Shown here: positions 8,478-17,785 of the stretch, piece after piece
Layout: the number at the start of each line of letters is the position of its first letter
Numbering within the stretch: position 1 is the stretch's first letter
Assembly (NCBI GenBank): GCA_963704815.1
Contig: CAVPHU010000010.1
Coordinates: forward strand, 124,001-188,000
Reading direction: 5' to 3'
Length of the DNA stretch: 64,000 bases
DNA from: DATKWD01 sp963704815
GTDB lineage: Bacteria > Actinomycetota > Acidimicrobiia > Acidimicrobiales > Salinilacustritrichaceae
The notes under the pieces: generated by a model
The model's database searches: none
Told to the model about the DNA's origin: nothing
The model's input: only the letters and a program-made list of their open reading frames with translations
Program-made: the position numbers and the translations under genes

Positions 8478-10109
8478 TCACGACGAGAACACCCTCTGCC
8501 AGAGCGTGCGAAGCCGACCACTGGCCTGGTGGCTCGGGCCGTCGACTGGCTCGCCAGCTCGGTTCACCCCGGCGTCCGCCCGGTGGAGGGACACGATGGC
8601 GCCGTCCTGGTGGGTGAGATCGATCTCGATCTCGGTGAGCGAGTCCGCAGCCTCTGGCGGTTGAGCACCCACCGTCGGTGTCGGCCGCCAGTCGATCGTT
8701 GCATCGGAACGGTCCGCGCCCACCGATGTTCCTACGTCGTCTCCCTGCGGCTGCAGCGCGTCTGCGAGTGATCGAGCGAGGTCGGTTGCATCGGTGATCG
8801 AAACACGGTCACCGACCAGATGATCGGTTGCGCTCAGCACCTCGGCGAGTTCACGGTCGGTGATTCGGCCGGGGTCGTCGACGTTGTCGAGCACATGCTC
8901 GAGGGCTTCCGCCACGGTCTGCTCGGGGCGGACGTCCTCAGAACGCACAGCCGCGTCCGTCGTCCGCGGTGGAGGAGGCAGACGGGAGAGGTCCTGCGTG
9001 GCTTCCAGGTGGTCGTCATGCTGCGTCCCCTCGGCAGGCGGAGCCGCTTGCGCCGGCTCGAAGTCGTCGGAGTCGCCGAGGTCGATCACCTGATCGATCG
9101 GTCCTTCCATGACCGGCGGCCCTGGTGAGGCCGAGTCGGCTTGGTCGTGAGCGTCGCTGACCAGGTCGATGATGGCTCGGGTACCTTGTCCGGGTGGGAG
9201 CTGCTGAGGGCTGGCCTGCGTCGCCACCTCGATCGCGACATCCCGGGCTCTCGCTATGAGGTTGTCGGCGTGCCGACTCGCGGCACTCAATTCGGCTTCA
9301 CGGAACTCGCGAATCTCTCGGAATGTCGAACTGAGGAACTCTCGGAGACTTGCTTCCTTCGAGGTCGGACCTCGAGGGGTGTGTTCGAGCACGAGATCGT
9401 GTACCGCGGCGAGGACGCGTCCGACCTCAGCGATGCGATCGTCGAGTGTCGTCTCGAGGAGCGCAGCACGAACGGCGGCTGCGTCGAGCAACGCGGTTGC
9501 GATGCCATGGGCGGTCTGGTGGATGGTCCGGGCCTCGGCTCGGTAGGTCTCGGCGGCCAAGAGCGCAGCATCCACCTTCGCTCGTTCGGCTTCGAGCTCA
9601 GCGCTGGCGGCGTCGAGGCTCGCGGTGCGTGCGGACAAGGCTGCTCGCGATCGTTCCACGTCGAGCCGTAGCTCCTCTGCCCGCCGCCGTTCCGCGCTCG
9701 CTGCTGCAAGTTCGGCCTCGGCCTCTTCGGTGAGGCCGGCCATGGCCGAAGAGGTTGCCTGCACGAGTTGGTCGGTCCGCCTGCGTGCTTCGAGTTCGGC
9801 AGCTCTGCGGGTCTTCTCCAACTCCCGCTCGGCAGCGAACAGCAGTCGCTCACACTCCTCGAGGGTCTCGTCGAAGATCTCGGAATGGATCAACACTTGC
9901 TCAACGGATTGCTCTCGCTGTTCGATCGGAACACCTCCTTGACTGACGCGACCCAGCACCGCGAACGAATCGTAGTCGCCTCCGCTGCGGCTGATGCTGA
10001 TCGACGCTTCTCCTTCGCGGTTGGTGGATCGGCCGAGAACTCCAACACCCGAGCGCGCTCCGGCGAACCGGATGACGCGGCCACCGGCGGAGCGAGACGG
10101 GTTCCTCAC
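8478..10109 (-). CDS. Coiled-coil protein, paralogous to the N-terminal half of the signal peptidase fusion at 38227-40137
   Basis: 543 residues from GTG 10109. Residues about 75-260 are a long Ala/Glu/Arg-rich coiled coil, followed by a Pro/Asp-rich, probably disordered region. No membrane helix, signal peptide or enzyme domain is seen. It aligns with the protein at 38227-40137: ETLEECERLLFAAERE against ETMEACGELLAAAERD, LLETTLDDRIAEV against LLEATLDHRIAEV, and REAELSAASRHADNLIARAR against REAELAAAGRQAEDLLAMAR. The fold is reminiscent of DivIVA-type polar scaffolds, but no DivIVA motif was recognised. It flanks the polysaccharide locus on the left while its paralog flanks it on the right. 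Confidence 0.75.
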   Translation of the reverse strand: MRNPSRSAGGRVIRFAGARSGVGVLGRSTNREGEASISISRSGGDYDSFAVLGRVSQGGVPIEQREQSVEQVLIHSEIFDETLEECERLLFAAERELEKTRRAAELEARRRTDQLVQATSSAMAGLTEEAEAELAAASAERRRAEELRLDVERSRAALSARTASLDAASAELEAERAKVDAALLAAETYRAEARTIHQTAHGIATALLDAAAVRAALLETTLDDRIAEVGRVLAAVHDLVLEHTPRGPTSKEASLREFLSSTFREIREFREAELSAASRHADNLIARARDVAIEVATQASPQQLPPGQGTRAIIDLVSDAHDQADSASPGPPVMEGPIDQVIDLGDSDDFEPAQAAPPAEGTQHDDHLEATQDLSRLPPPPRTTDAAVRSEDVRPEQTVAEALEHVLDNVDDPGRITDRELAEVLSATDHLVGDRVSITDATDLARSLADALQPQGDDVGTSVGADRSDATIDWRPTPTVGAQPPEAADSLTEIEIDLTHQDGAIVSLHRADAGVNRAGEPVDGPSHQASGRLRTLWQRVFSS

Positions 10110-10276
10110 GCTGCGTAGGCCCTAGGGTACACCACTCTTCGTGGCAACCCGCGGAGGCTGACTTGCGTTGCGACTGCATGACGGAAGGGTCGCGGCGCCG
10201 TGAACAGTAGGTTCCCGGACGGTCATCCGCGTCAGATCGATCTTGCGTAACCACGGAGCGTGTGATAGCCCATGAT

Positions 10277-10300
10277 CCTTGCGTTGGAGCAAGGAGGTGG
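10277..10300 (+). promoter_or_regulatory. Hairpin overlapping the ribosome binding site of the priming glycosyltransferase gene
   Basis: CCTTGC at 10277-10282 pairs with GCAAGG at 10289-10294 around a six-base loop. The 3' arm overlaps the strong Shine-Dalgarno AAGGAGG at 10291-10297, seven bases before ATG 10304. Folding would mask the site, so translation of the locus's first biosynthetic gene could be controlled here (inference). The divergent intergenic region 10110-10276 must hold promoters for both sides but none could be picked out with confidence. Confidence 0.4.
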
Positions 10301-10303
10301 AGG

Positions 10304-11831
10304 ATGGCACTCGTTGACGATCACGACATCGATGGCGAGGTCGACGCGCCCATTGCGTTGAGTACCGCCCACCTCCGCCAAGTGGTGGATGAGCGGACGC
10401 CACTCCAGACGGACCACGTCGACCTGGGTCGCCGGCTTGCGGCCACCGACCTGCTCACCACGAGCCTGGGTTGGGGCACCACGCTGGTGTGGCCGCCGCT
10501 GGCGACTTCTGGCGCGCGGGTCGAGCGTCTGGTGGCTGCTCGGGGTTGCGGTGCTCGCTGTCGGGGTCACGCTGGGTCTGTTTCGCTGGCAGCGGCTCTA
10601 TCGATCACAAGTCGCAGCGGTTCGTTCTGAGGAGATCGCCCGGATCGCACGTGCAACGATGGTCGCAACGCTCGCGGCCATCGTACTGACCCGATTCGGT
10701 GATGTCGGCGTGTCCGTGGCGGCCCTGCTCGCTGGAGGCTTCGCCACGTTCGTCTTGTCGTCGCTCGGCCGATCCCGCTACGCCAACTGGCTTCGCCGGC
10801 AACGGCGCCAAGGCAGGTGTTGTCGGAGGGTGGTCATCCTCGGCGATGGTCAAGCGGCGGTGAGCCTGATCGATCGAGCGACCCGTGCTGCGCCCGAGCT
10901 GGGCTACCTCGCGGTGGCGCAGGTCGGCGAGCGTCCGGTCAGTGACATCCCGTTCATCGGATTGGCCGGTGATCCCGATCGACTCGTCGAAGCGATGCAA
11001 TGTGCGGGCGCGACCGGCGCGATCGTGACCGCGAACTTCGCCGCGCGCGTGGACCTCAACGGGGCCGTTCGTGCGATGCTGGACGCGGGAATGCATGTGC
11101 ATGTCGATACCGGAATCACCGGGGTTGACCACCGCCGCATCGGAGTTCAACCCGTCGGTTACGACCCGTTCATCTACGTCGCCCCCAACGGGTGGTCTCG
11201 CGAGCAGTCGATCGCGAAGCGCGCGCTCGACATCGGTGGTGCGGTCGTCGGACTCGTGTTGGTGGTTCCGGTCGGCGTAGCCATTGCGCTGGCGATCAAA
11301 ATGAACGACCGCGGTCCGGTGTTCTTCCGGCAGGAGCGCGTCGGCCGGCACGGGCAGCCGTTCAAGATCATCAAGTTTCGGACCATGTGCGAGGACGCCG
11401 AGTCCCGTCTCGAGGAGCTTCGGAAGCGAAACGAGCGGACCGGGCCGCTGTTCAAGGTGGCAGATGATCCGCGTGTGACCCGACTCGGGCGATTCCTGCG
11501 TCGCTCGAGTCTCGACGAGCTCCCCCAGCTGTGGAATGTGCTGACGGGATCGATGAGTCTTGTGGGTCCTCGGCCAGCTCTCGCCGATGAGGCCGCTGCC
11601 TTTCCACACCGGAGCATTCGTGACCAGGTCCGACCCGGGATCTCTGGTCTCTGGCAGGTCGAGGGTCGTGACGATCCGTCCTTCGACCTGTACGAGCGTC
11701 TCGATGTGTATTACGTCGAGAACTGGTCCGTGATGCTCGACGTCGCGATTCTGCTTCGTACGGGTCGAGCCGTGTTTCAGCGGCTACGGCGCGAGCAGCA
11801 CCCTGAGATGCATGTGCTCGTGGGCTCCTGA
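10304..11831 (+). CDS. Polyprenyl-phosphate sugar-1-phosphate transferase (priming glycosyltransferase), with a probable frameshift
   Basis: The C-terminal catalytic domain is clear in the frame ending at 11831: KRALDIGG, a membrane helix, RQERVGRHGQPFKIIKFRTM, SSLDELPQLWNVL and MSLVGPRP, i.e. the WbaP/CpsE class that loads the first sugar phosphate onto undecaprenyl phosphate. In that frame alone the start would be 10389 with an arginine-rich, unnatural N-terminus. The frame from ATG 10304, which has a strong Shine-Dalgarno, instead gives a typical N-terminus (LGRRLAATDLLTTSLGWG). The switch to WWLLGVAVLAVGV must lie at about 10495-10525, so one indel (sequencing error or mutation) is inferred. 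It starts the exopolysaccharide locus and is co-oriented with no immediate partner. Confidence 0.85.
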
Positions 11832-11886
11832 GGCGATCGATCAAGCCGAGATGCTGGTCATCACCCCGAGGAGCGTTGGCGTGAGT

Positions 11887-13251
11887 TCAACGCGCCTTGA
11901 CCACTGCGCCTGACTGGTCGGTATTGGTCGTCCACTCGTCGAACTGGGTGCGACCATCGATGCGGGTCGCTCCGTTGATCGAAGAGCCGTCCACCCACAC
12001 ATTGTCGGACACGGTCACCCGCTTCGGAGCGGGTCGTGGGTCCTTCTGTCCGATGTAGAGGGTGAACGAGCCACCCGAGAGCCGGTTGCCGATGATGGCC
12101 ACGTCGGTCAGGTTCGACCGGTCACTGTCGATCTTGATGGCGCTGGTGGCGCCCTTCCACGGACCCTCGAGGTTGTTACCGACGATCCAGATGCCGCTTC
12201 CGCCGGTGGACTGCACGCAGTCGCTGTGGGTCACGCCGTGAACCTTGTACAGGTCATGGCACCAGGAATTGAGCAACACCGTGTTGGTCGACATCTTGAT
12301 CCCGTCGGTGCATCCGGAGACGTCGATGCCAACAGCGACCCACCCGCGTCCGACGAGTCCCGCCTTGCAGATGCTGTTGTCCGGACCATCGATCGTGACG
12401 TTCTGGATCTTCACGCCGCGTGCGTCGTCGTGAACATCGATCCCGTAGTTCATCGTGGGTTGCACGAGCACGTTGCGAACCGTCACGTTGTCGGCGTTGA
12501 TCGCCAGCTTGCCCTTGATCAGAAGGCCTTCGACGACTTGGCCGTCGGTGCTGACCGTGTAGGTGCCCTTGATGACCTTGAGCTTGCTGGTCGGCGTCTG
12601 ATGACCGGTGTTGGACGGGCCAGGCCAGCCGTCGGTGGGCGGCTGGGGCGGTGTCGGCTTGACCGTGGTCGTTGGAGCCGGAGCCGGAGCCGGAGCCGCG
12701 GTCGTCGGTGTCGGAGCTGGTGCGACGGTCGTCGGTGTCGGAGCTGCGGTCGTCGGTGTCGGAGCTGGTGCGGCGGTCGTCGGCGCGGGACCCGGGGCCG
12801 GCGGCTGCGGAGCCGCTCCGTTGCCTACTTCAAAGGTGGCCGAGACCGTTTCGATCGTGTCGCCGGTCTTCACCTCGGCGGTGATCACGTGGGACCCGTC
12901 GCCGAGGCCGCTGCTGTCGACCGGGCGAGCGTTTCGATTCCCTCCGCCGAGGTCGAAGGGTGCTTTGTTCTCGGTCCTGGCTCTGGTGCCGTCGATGAAG
13001 AAGTCCACTCGGTCGGCGCCGTCGGGCGAGACCAGCTCGACATAGATGTCGCCGGCAACGACGGCGCCATCGAGGTTCACGACCTCGGCCTTCGCCTGGT
13101 CAGTGGCCACCACCAACGTGGGTTCGGCCTGAGCCGAGACCCGGTTGAGCTGCAGAAATGAGATCTGCAGGATCGCGGCGAGTGCGATCGCCCACAGCGT
13201 GATGGTTCTCCGCCGCTTGGCAGGATCGGGCGCTTCGACGTCGTGCTGCAT
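11887..13251 (-). CDS. Secreted parallel beta-helix protein with Pro/Thr-rich linker
   Basis: 454 residues. An N-terminal hydrophobic segment (about 18-40, ending VSAQA) is a signal peptide or anchor. Residues 42-145 resemble an Ig-like sandwich. A low-complexity linker of Ala-Pro-Thr repeats spans about 150-215. From about 225 the protein carries right-handed beta-helix repeats (VVEGLLIKGKLAINADNVTV, GIDVHDDARGVKIQNVTI). It is paralogous to the divergently encoded protein at 13417: both share NADNVTVRNV/DADDVTVRNV and SGGSFTLYIG/HGGSFTIYLG. Such folds occur in polysaccharide lyases, epimerases and acyl-ester hydrolases. No catalytic residues could be assigned, so action on the exported polysaccharide is only inferred from the neighbours. 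Confidence 0.78.
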   Translation of the reverse strand: MQHDVEAPDPAKRRRTITLWAIALAAILQISFLQLNRVSAQAEPTLVVATDQAKAEVVNLDGAVVAGDIYVELVSPDGADRVDFFIDGTRARTENKAPFDLGGGNRNARPVDSSGLGDGSHVITAEVKTGDTIETVSATFEVGNGAAPQPPAPGPAPTTAAPAPTPTTAAPTPTTVAPAPTPTTAAPAPAPAPTTTVKPTPPQPPTDGWPGPSNTGHQTPTSKLKVIKGTYTVSTDGQVVEGLLIKGKLAINADNVTVRNVLVQPTMNYGIDVHDDARGVKIQNVTIDGPDNSICKAGLVGRGWVAVGIDVSGCTDGIKMSTNTVLLNSWCHDLYKVHGVTHSDCVQSTGGSGIWIVGNNLEGPWKGATSAIKIDSDRSNLTDVAIIGNRLSGGSFTLYIGQKDPRPAPKRVTVSDNVWVDGSSINGATRIDGRTQFDEWTTNTDQSGAVVKAR

Positions 13252-13416
13252 GGATTGCTCCTCGGTGGACTGGCTTCGACTCGACCGTGCTTCGGCAACG
13301 TGTGACCTCGACTTGAGCCATTCGGTCCAGTCGCGGCAGGACCGGGTTACCCTCTCGGGACGGTGGATCAGTTCGTGGATCGGCGGTCCACGCTCATCGG
13401 GCGGTTGTGAAGGTAT

Positions 13417-14355
13417 GTGTCAATTATGACAAACATGTTGCGAAAAGGTGCGTACCCCCGCCGAATTCTTCATGTTGCCGGGTGGCTGGCGGCCACGGCG
13501 GCGGTGATCGGCGTGGGGTTCGCCGGATTCCTCGTTCTCGTCGCTCCGAGTGACGCACCGGTCGCGGGGCCGTTCGTCGAGCAGCCGACCAGCACTCCAT
13601 GGGTCGCGGTCGCCGACACGGGTGTGCAGGCTCCCGAGGATCTGAGGCCGGTGGACGGGCAGGTGGTGCAACGAAGTGGCGCACTCATCCAGAACCTGCA
13701 CGTCACCGGACGCCTGACCATCGACGCCGACGACGTCACGGTGCGAAACGTGCGGATCGACACCGACGGCTCTGCCTTCGGGCTCCGGATCGTCGAAGGC
13801 GCCGAAGGAACGCTCCTCGAGAACGTGACGGTCGTGGGTGCGAGCGGTTGTTCGGCGGCGGTGAGTGGCGCGTCGTATGTGGCCCGTCGGCTCGATGTCT
13901 CGGGATGTCACGACGGGTTCAAGGTCGGGGGCGACTCGACCATCGAACGCAGCTGGGTGCACGACCTGCGAGATGCCCCTGGCTCCCACAACGACGCGAT
14001 CCAGTCAGGAGGCGGCGATCGGATTCGCATCGCGGAGAACGTGCTCGAGGGGCCGTTTCGAGATTCGACATCGGCGCTGAAGCTCGACACACGCCTGGCG
14101 CCACTCCGCTTCCTGGAGGTCGAGGACAACCTGCTCCACGGAGGGAGCTTCACGATCTATCTCGGCGCGGGAGGCGATCCCGAGGCAAGCGCAGCTTCGA
14201 GCGTTCGGGTGACGGGCAACACGTGGGTCAGCGGCTCATGGAGCGTCGGACCGATGTCGGTCGAACAGGCGATCACGATCGAGGCATGGGACCAGAACGT
14301 GTTCGACTCGGGCGGCTCGGTCGATCTGGTTCGGAGTGCACGCGAGGCGAACTGA
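13417..14355 (+). CDS. Membrane-anchored or secreted parallel beta-helix protein
   Basis: 312 residues from GTG 13417; ATG 13426 is a good alternative. One hydrophobic segment at about 18-42 is followed by beta-helix repeats across most of the rest (LIQNLHVTGRLTIDADDVTV, LLENVTVVGASGCSAAVSG). It is a shorter paralog of the divergent gene at 11887-13251, lacking the Ig-like domain and the Pro/Thr linker. The pair probably arose by duplication and shares the 165-bp divergent control region 13252-13416. Its 3' end overlaps the convergent polymerase gene by about 80 bp. Confidence 0.75.
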   Translation: MSIMTNMLRKGAYPRRILHVAGWLAATAAVIGVGFAGFLVLVAPSDAPVAGPFVEQPTSTPWVAVADTGVQAPEDLRPVDGQVVQRSGALIQNLHVTGRLTIDADDVTVRNVRIDTDGSAFGLRIVEGAEGTLLENVTVVGASGCSAAVSGASYVARRLDVSGCHDGFKVGGDSTIERSWVHDLRDAPGSHNDAIQSGGGDRIRIAENVLEGPFRDSTSALKLDTRLAPLRFLEVEDNLLHGGSFTIYLGAGGDPEASAASSVRVTGNTWVSGSWSVGPMSVEQAITIEAWDQNVFDSGGSVDLVRSAREAN

Positions 14356-15779
14356 CGCTGCTCCGACGGCTTCGATTGAGCACGGTGGGGCCGGCTTCGA
14401 TGGCCGGCTTCGATGGTCGGTCTCCGGCGGTGATTCGATCGAGCGCTCCGATGCACCCGAACAGGAGCCAGAACAGTCCGGCGAACCCGGCGAAGGCGAG
14501 TGCATCGAAGGTCGCGGCACTGGTGATGGCGACCAGCATCGACGCAGCAAGACTGTTGCCGAGATGCGCAGTCTTCTCGGGGAGGTCCGCCCGGTGGTAC
14601 ACACGTCGTGCTGCGAGGAACCCGGCGAAGAACACGGCGATCAACGTGACCAAGCCGATGATGCCCGACGAGGCCACGGTGCCGAGGTACTCGTTGTCGA
14701 GGATGAAGTACTGCTCGGGAAGGAACGTGCCGGGGCCGAGCCCGAGCGCCGGGCGAGCGGCGACCAGGTCCTGCACGAGGTCGTAGTCGTCGGTGCGCGC
14801 TCTGGACCGACGAGTCCTGATCGGCGTAGGTGAACAGGCCGAGGATGGTTCCCACCAGACCGGGAACGAGCGCACGTGTCAGGACGATGAACACCATGGC
14901 GACGAACATCGCGCGGATCCGCAGCTGCCAGTGCCACGCTATGAGAAGGACGACGAGCGCCACGGTGACGCCGATCACGGTCGAACGCGAGATCGTCATC
15001 GGAATTCCCGCGATGAGGATGACCAGGATGACCCATCGGAGCTGGCGCTCCTTCCGTGTGCGGGCGAACAGCGCGAGGTGGATCGCAATCGGCAGAACCA
15101 TCGCGATCATCACGCCGAATTCGATCGGGTGTCCGGCGGTTCCGGCAACTCTCCGAAACGATTGGTCGAAGCCGCGCTCGGTGATTCCGATCAGGTCGGT
15201 GTTGAGCTCGAATCCTGGAAGCCTGATGTACTCGGTCAGATCGATGCCGACGGTGAACTGGAGGATCGCGATCGAGCTCGAGAACGCTGCTCCGCAGGTC
15301 ACCCAGCGCATCACGGTCGTGATGCGCTCGACTGATCGGAGCTCGTCGACGGCGTACAACACCAGTCCGGTTGCCGCCAACACTGCGATGAGTTGGCGGT
15401 CAGCCGAGCGCACCTCGGCGCTCGTCAGGGCTCGAGTCATCCCGCTTCCGTACGCCAACAGCGTCACCAGTGCCCAGGCGACCATCGCCCTGCTCACCGT
15501 GCTGGTGGTCCGCTTCTGCACGGAGCTGAGCCGGCCGATCACCCAGGCGACTCCGAGGCCGAGGCTGATGATCGTGGCCGGTGTTCCGATCGCTCCGAGA
15601 TTCTTGATGACCAGGCGGTCAGGCAACCCGAACAGGACGACCGCGTAGAACGACAGCGCTGTGCTCGGATAGATCGGCGGGAGGCGGAGCGATCGGACGA
15701 GGAGCGTGAAGGTACTCGGGGCGCGGTTGCCCAAGTGACGAGGAGTCGTCGACTCCGTCGTGGCCAACCTGCGCGTCAT
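14273..15779 (-). CDS. O-antigen ligase/polymerase family membrane protein (Wzy-like), frameshifted
   Basis: From ATG 15779 the protein has about ten hydrophobic segments and the family loop with SFRRVAGTAGHPIEFGVM, which matches the O-antigen ligase family. After TYADQDSSVQS the frame runs into arginine-rich nonsense, while the neighbouring frame continues with RTDDYDLVQDLVAARPALG and LGPGTFLPEQYFILDNEYLG, plus further helices, to a stop at 14273. One extra base in the GCGCGC stretch at about 14795-14800 would explain this. The normal product would be about 500 residues. It overlaps the chain-length gene by ATGA at 15776-15779, so the two form an operon for polymerising polysaccharide repeat units at the outer membrane face. 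Confidence 0.82.
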
Positions 15780-16408
15780 CGATCCTCGGGGAGGCGATCG
15801 TCGACCGGACGAGCCTCGGTCGTGAAACGGTCACGGACCACGACGAACAGGTTCGCTGCCAGCACGGCGACGAGCGCTGACAGCGCAGTGAGTGCAATGG
15901 CCGCGCGGGCCCGGCCTCGGCTGTTCTCGACTGCGACCTCGTCCACCGAGAGCACCTGCGTCCGGATCAGTTGATCGAGCGGGACGTCGATCTCGGCTTG
16001 ACGGTCGAACAGATCCGTCTCGATCGTGACGATCACTGCGTCCACCGTGGCGACCGCAACGTCGGCATCGGTGGACGCCACACTGATCTCGAGAAGCGGC
16101 TCCCGGTTCACAGCCTGAATCGAGTAGGTCGGTTCGAGGCCTGCTGCCGAGATCTCCGCACGCGTGGCGGGGCTGCCCACGGAGACCTCGGTGGCGAGCG
16201 CAAGCGTGTCGACCCCGCCTTCGGCCAGTGGGTTGACGGGGTCGTCCTCGCCGGGGGTCGGACCGACCAGGAGCATGGCCGCCTCGGCCTCGTATTCGAC
16301 TTCGACGCCGTTGATGTAGGCAAGCGACACGGCCATGCTCAGCGCGAAGACGATGAGGGTGACGTACCAAGCCCGAAGAGCGGCTCGCGCGATGTTGAGA
16401 AGGTCCAT
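15776..16408 (-). CDS. Wzz/YveK-type polysaccharide chain-length determinant
   Basis: 210 residues from ATG 16408; upstream in-frame starts up to 16513 add residues that do not fit the family. An N-terminal helix (about 15-33), a periplasm-type domain with the NPLAEGG loop, and a C-terminal helix (about 172-194) give the two-helix Wzz layout. There is no fused tyrosine kinase domain and no Tyr cluster. It is upstream of and overlaps the Wzy-like gene. It is expected to set polymer length together with it. Divergent promoters for this gene and the glycosyltransferase at 16550 must lie within 16409-16549. Confidence 0.8.
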   Translation of the reverse strand: MDLLNIARAALRAWYVTLIVFALSMAVSLAYINGVEVEYEAEAAMLLVGPTPGEDDPVNPLAEGGVDTLALATEVSVGSPATRAEISAAGLEPTYSIQAVNREPLLEISVASTDADVAVATVDAVIVTIETDLFDRQAEIDVPLDQLIRTQVLSVDEVAVENSRGRARAAIALTALSALVAVLAANLFVVVRDRFTTEARPVDDRLPEDR

Positions 16409-16549
16409 GGCTCCTGGTGTCTTCCGAGAGTGCGGCAGCGTAGGCGGGTGGAGAACGAAAGCTATTCGTACGTGGCGACCGGGTCCAGATCGGGCACGGG
16501 TGACTCCGTTCAACTGGCGCGAGGTCGTCGACCGCGAGATGCTCCGTGC

Positions 16550-17785
16550 ATGGATGGTGGCGCACGAATTCTCGTTCTCGTTGAGAATCTGTCCGTGCCG
16601 ATGGATCGGCGAGTGTGGCAGGAGTGCTCAGCGCTGAAGCGGGCGGGTCACCGCGTGGTGGTGGTGTGCCCTCAGGGCGTCGGCCGCGACGAAGCGGCGT
16701 TCGAGGAGATCGATGACATTGCCATCCACCGCTACCCACTGAGGGCCGCATCCGGCGGTGTTGCCACGTACCTCACCGAATACCCGGCTGCGCTCTTTCG
16801 AACGGTCCGTCTCTCGGTGCAGCTGGCCCGGTCGGAACCGTTCGACGTCGTGCACGCATGCAATCCGCCCGACCTCCTCTTCCTCGTCGCGTGGATCCTC
16901 CGGCTCCTTCACGGCACCCGCTTCGTCTTCGACCACCACGATCTCGTGCCTGAGTTGTATCGGTCTCGTTTCGTCGACCGTCAGAGCGGTGTTCTCTATC
17001 GGGCGGTGCTCGTGCTCGAACGGCTCACGTTCTGGACCGCCGACACGGTGATCTCGACGAACGAGAGCTATCGGCGGGTTGCGATCGAACGCGGCGGTGT
17101 CGAGCCGCATCGAGTCGTCGTCGTCCGGAGCGCACCGGCCGTCGACCGCTTCGAACCGGTGCGGCCGAATCCGGCGTTGAAGTCAGGGCGACCCTTTCTC
17201 GCCTGCTACCTCGGCGTGATGGGGCCGCAGGACGGAGTCGACTTCGCCCTCCGTGCGCTCGCGTCATATCGCAACGATCTCGGGCGAGACGATCTCTCGG
17301 CGGTGTTCATCGGCGGTGGGGACGCATTCGACGAGTGTCTGCGACTCCGGGATGAACTCGGGCTCGGGGATTGGGTCGAATTCACCGGGCGAGTCGACGA
17401 CGCGACGGTGATCGAGCATCTCTCGACAGCCGACGTGTGCCTTGCTCCCGACCCGCTGAACCCGCTGAACGATGTGTCGACGATGAACAAGATCATGGAG
17501 TACATGGCCATGAGCCGACCCATCGTCTCCTTCGATCTGGTCGAGGCCCGGGTTTCTGCCGGCGACGCGGCGGTCTATGCGACACCCAACGACGAGGCGG
17601 AGTTCGCCCGTCTCGTCGCTGATCTGCTCGACGATGCCGGCCGGCGCGAGTCGATGGGTCGGATCGGTCGCGAGCGGGTTGGCGGTACCTTGTCCTGGGA
17701 CAACTCCGAGCGAGCGCTGCTCGCCGCCTATGACCTCACGCTCTCCGCCGGGCGCGGTCGGCGGAGAGCGCGTTCCCGCCATTGA
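16550..17785 (+). CDS. Glycosyltransferase, GT-B fold (family 4-like)
   Basis: 411 residues from ATG 16550, where the sequence becomes a normal Rossmann start (ARILVLVENLSVPMDRRVWQ). The frame is open some 580 bp further upstream but that is antisense to the wzz gene. The middle has FDHHDLVPELYRSRF, and the C-terminal nucleotide-sugar domain includes LSTADVCLAPDPLNPLND and MNKIMEYMAMSRPIVSFD, typical of GT4 enzymes. It is a cytoplasmic enzyme transferring a sugar from a nucleotide donor to the growing lipid-linked unit; donor and acceptor are unknown. Its last 50 bp overlap the convergent gene. Confidence 0.85.
   Translation: MDGGARILVLVENLSVPMDRRVWQECSALKRAGHRVVVVCPQGVGRDEAAFEEIDDIAIHRYPLRAASGGVATYLTEYPAALFRTVRLSVQLARSEPFDVVHACNPPDLLFLVAWILRLLHGTRFVFDHHDLVPELYRSRFVDRQSGVLYRAVLVLERLTFWTADTVISTNESYRRVAIERGGVEPHRVVVVRSAPAVDRFEPVRPNPALKSGRPFLACYLGVMGPQDGVDFALRALASYRNDLGRDDLSAVFIGGGDAFDECLRLRDELGLGDWVEFTGRVDDATVIEHLSTADVCLAPDPLNPLNDVSTMNKIMEYMAMSRPIVSFDLVEARVSAGDAAVYATPNDEAEFARLVADLLDDAGRRESMGRIGRERVGGTLSWDNSERALLAAYDLTLSAGRGRRRARSRH

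Noticed and set aside
12672..12884. Plus-strand frame with Glu-Pro and Ser-Val-Ser-Glu repeats
   Set aside because: It is the antisense of the Ala-Pro-Thr linker of the beta-helix protein; periodicity comes from that linker.
15971..16549. Long N-terminal extension of the glycosyltransferase at 16550
   Set aside because: It is antisense to the wzz-like gene, and the normal glycosyltransferase fold begins only at ATG 16550.
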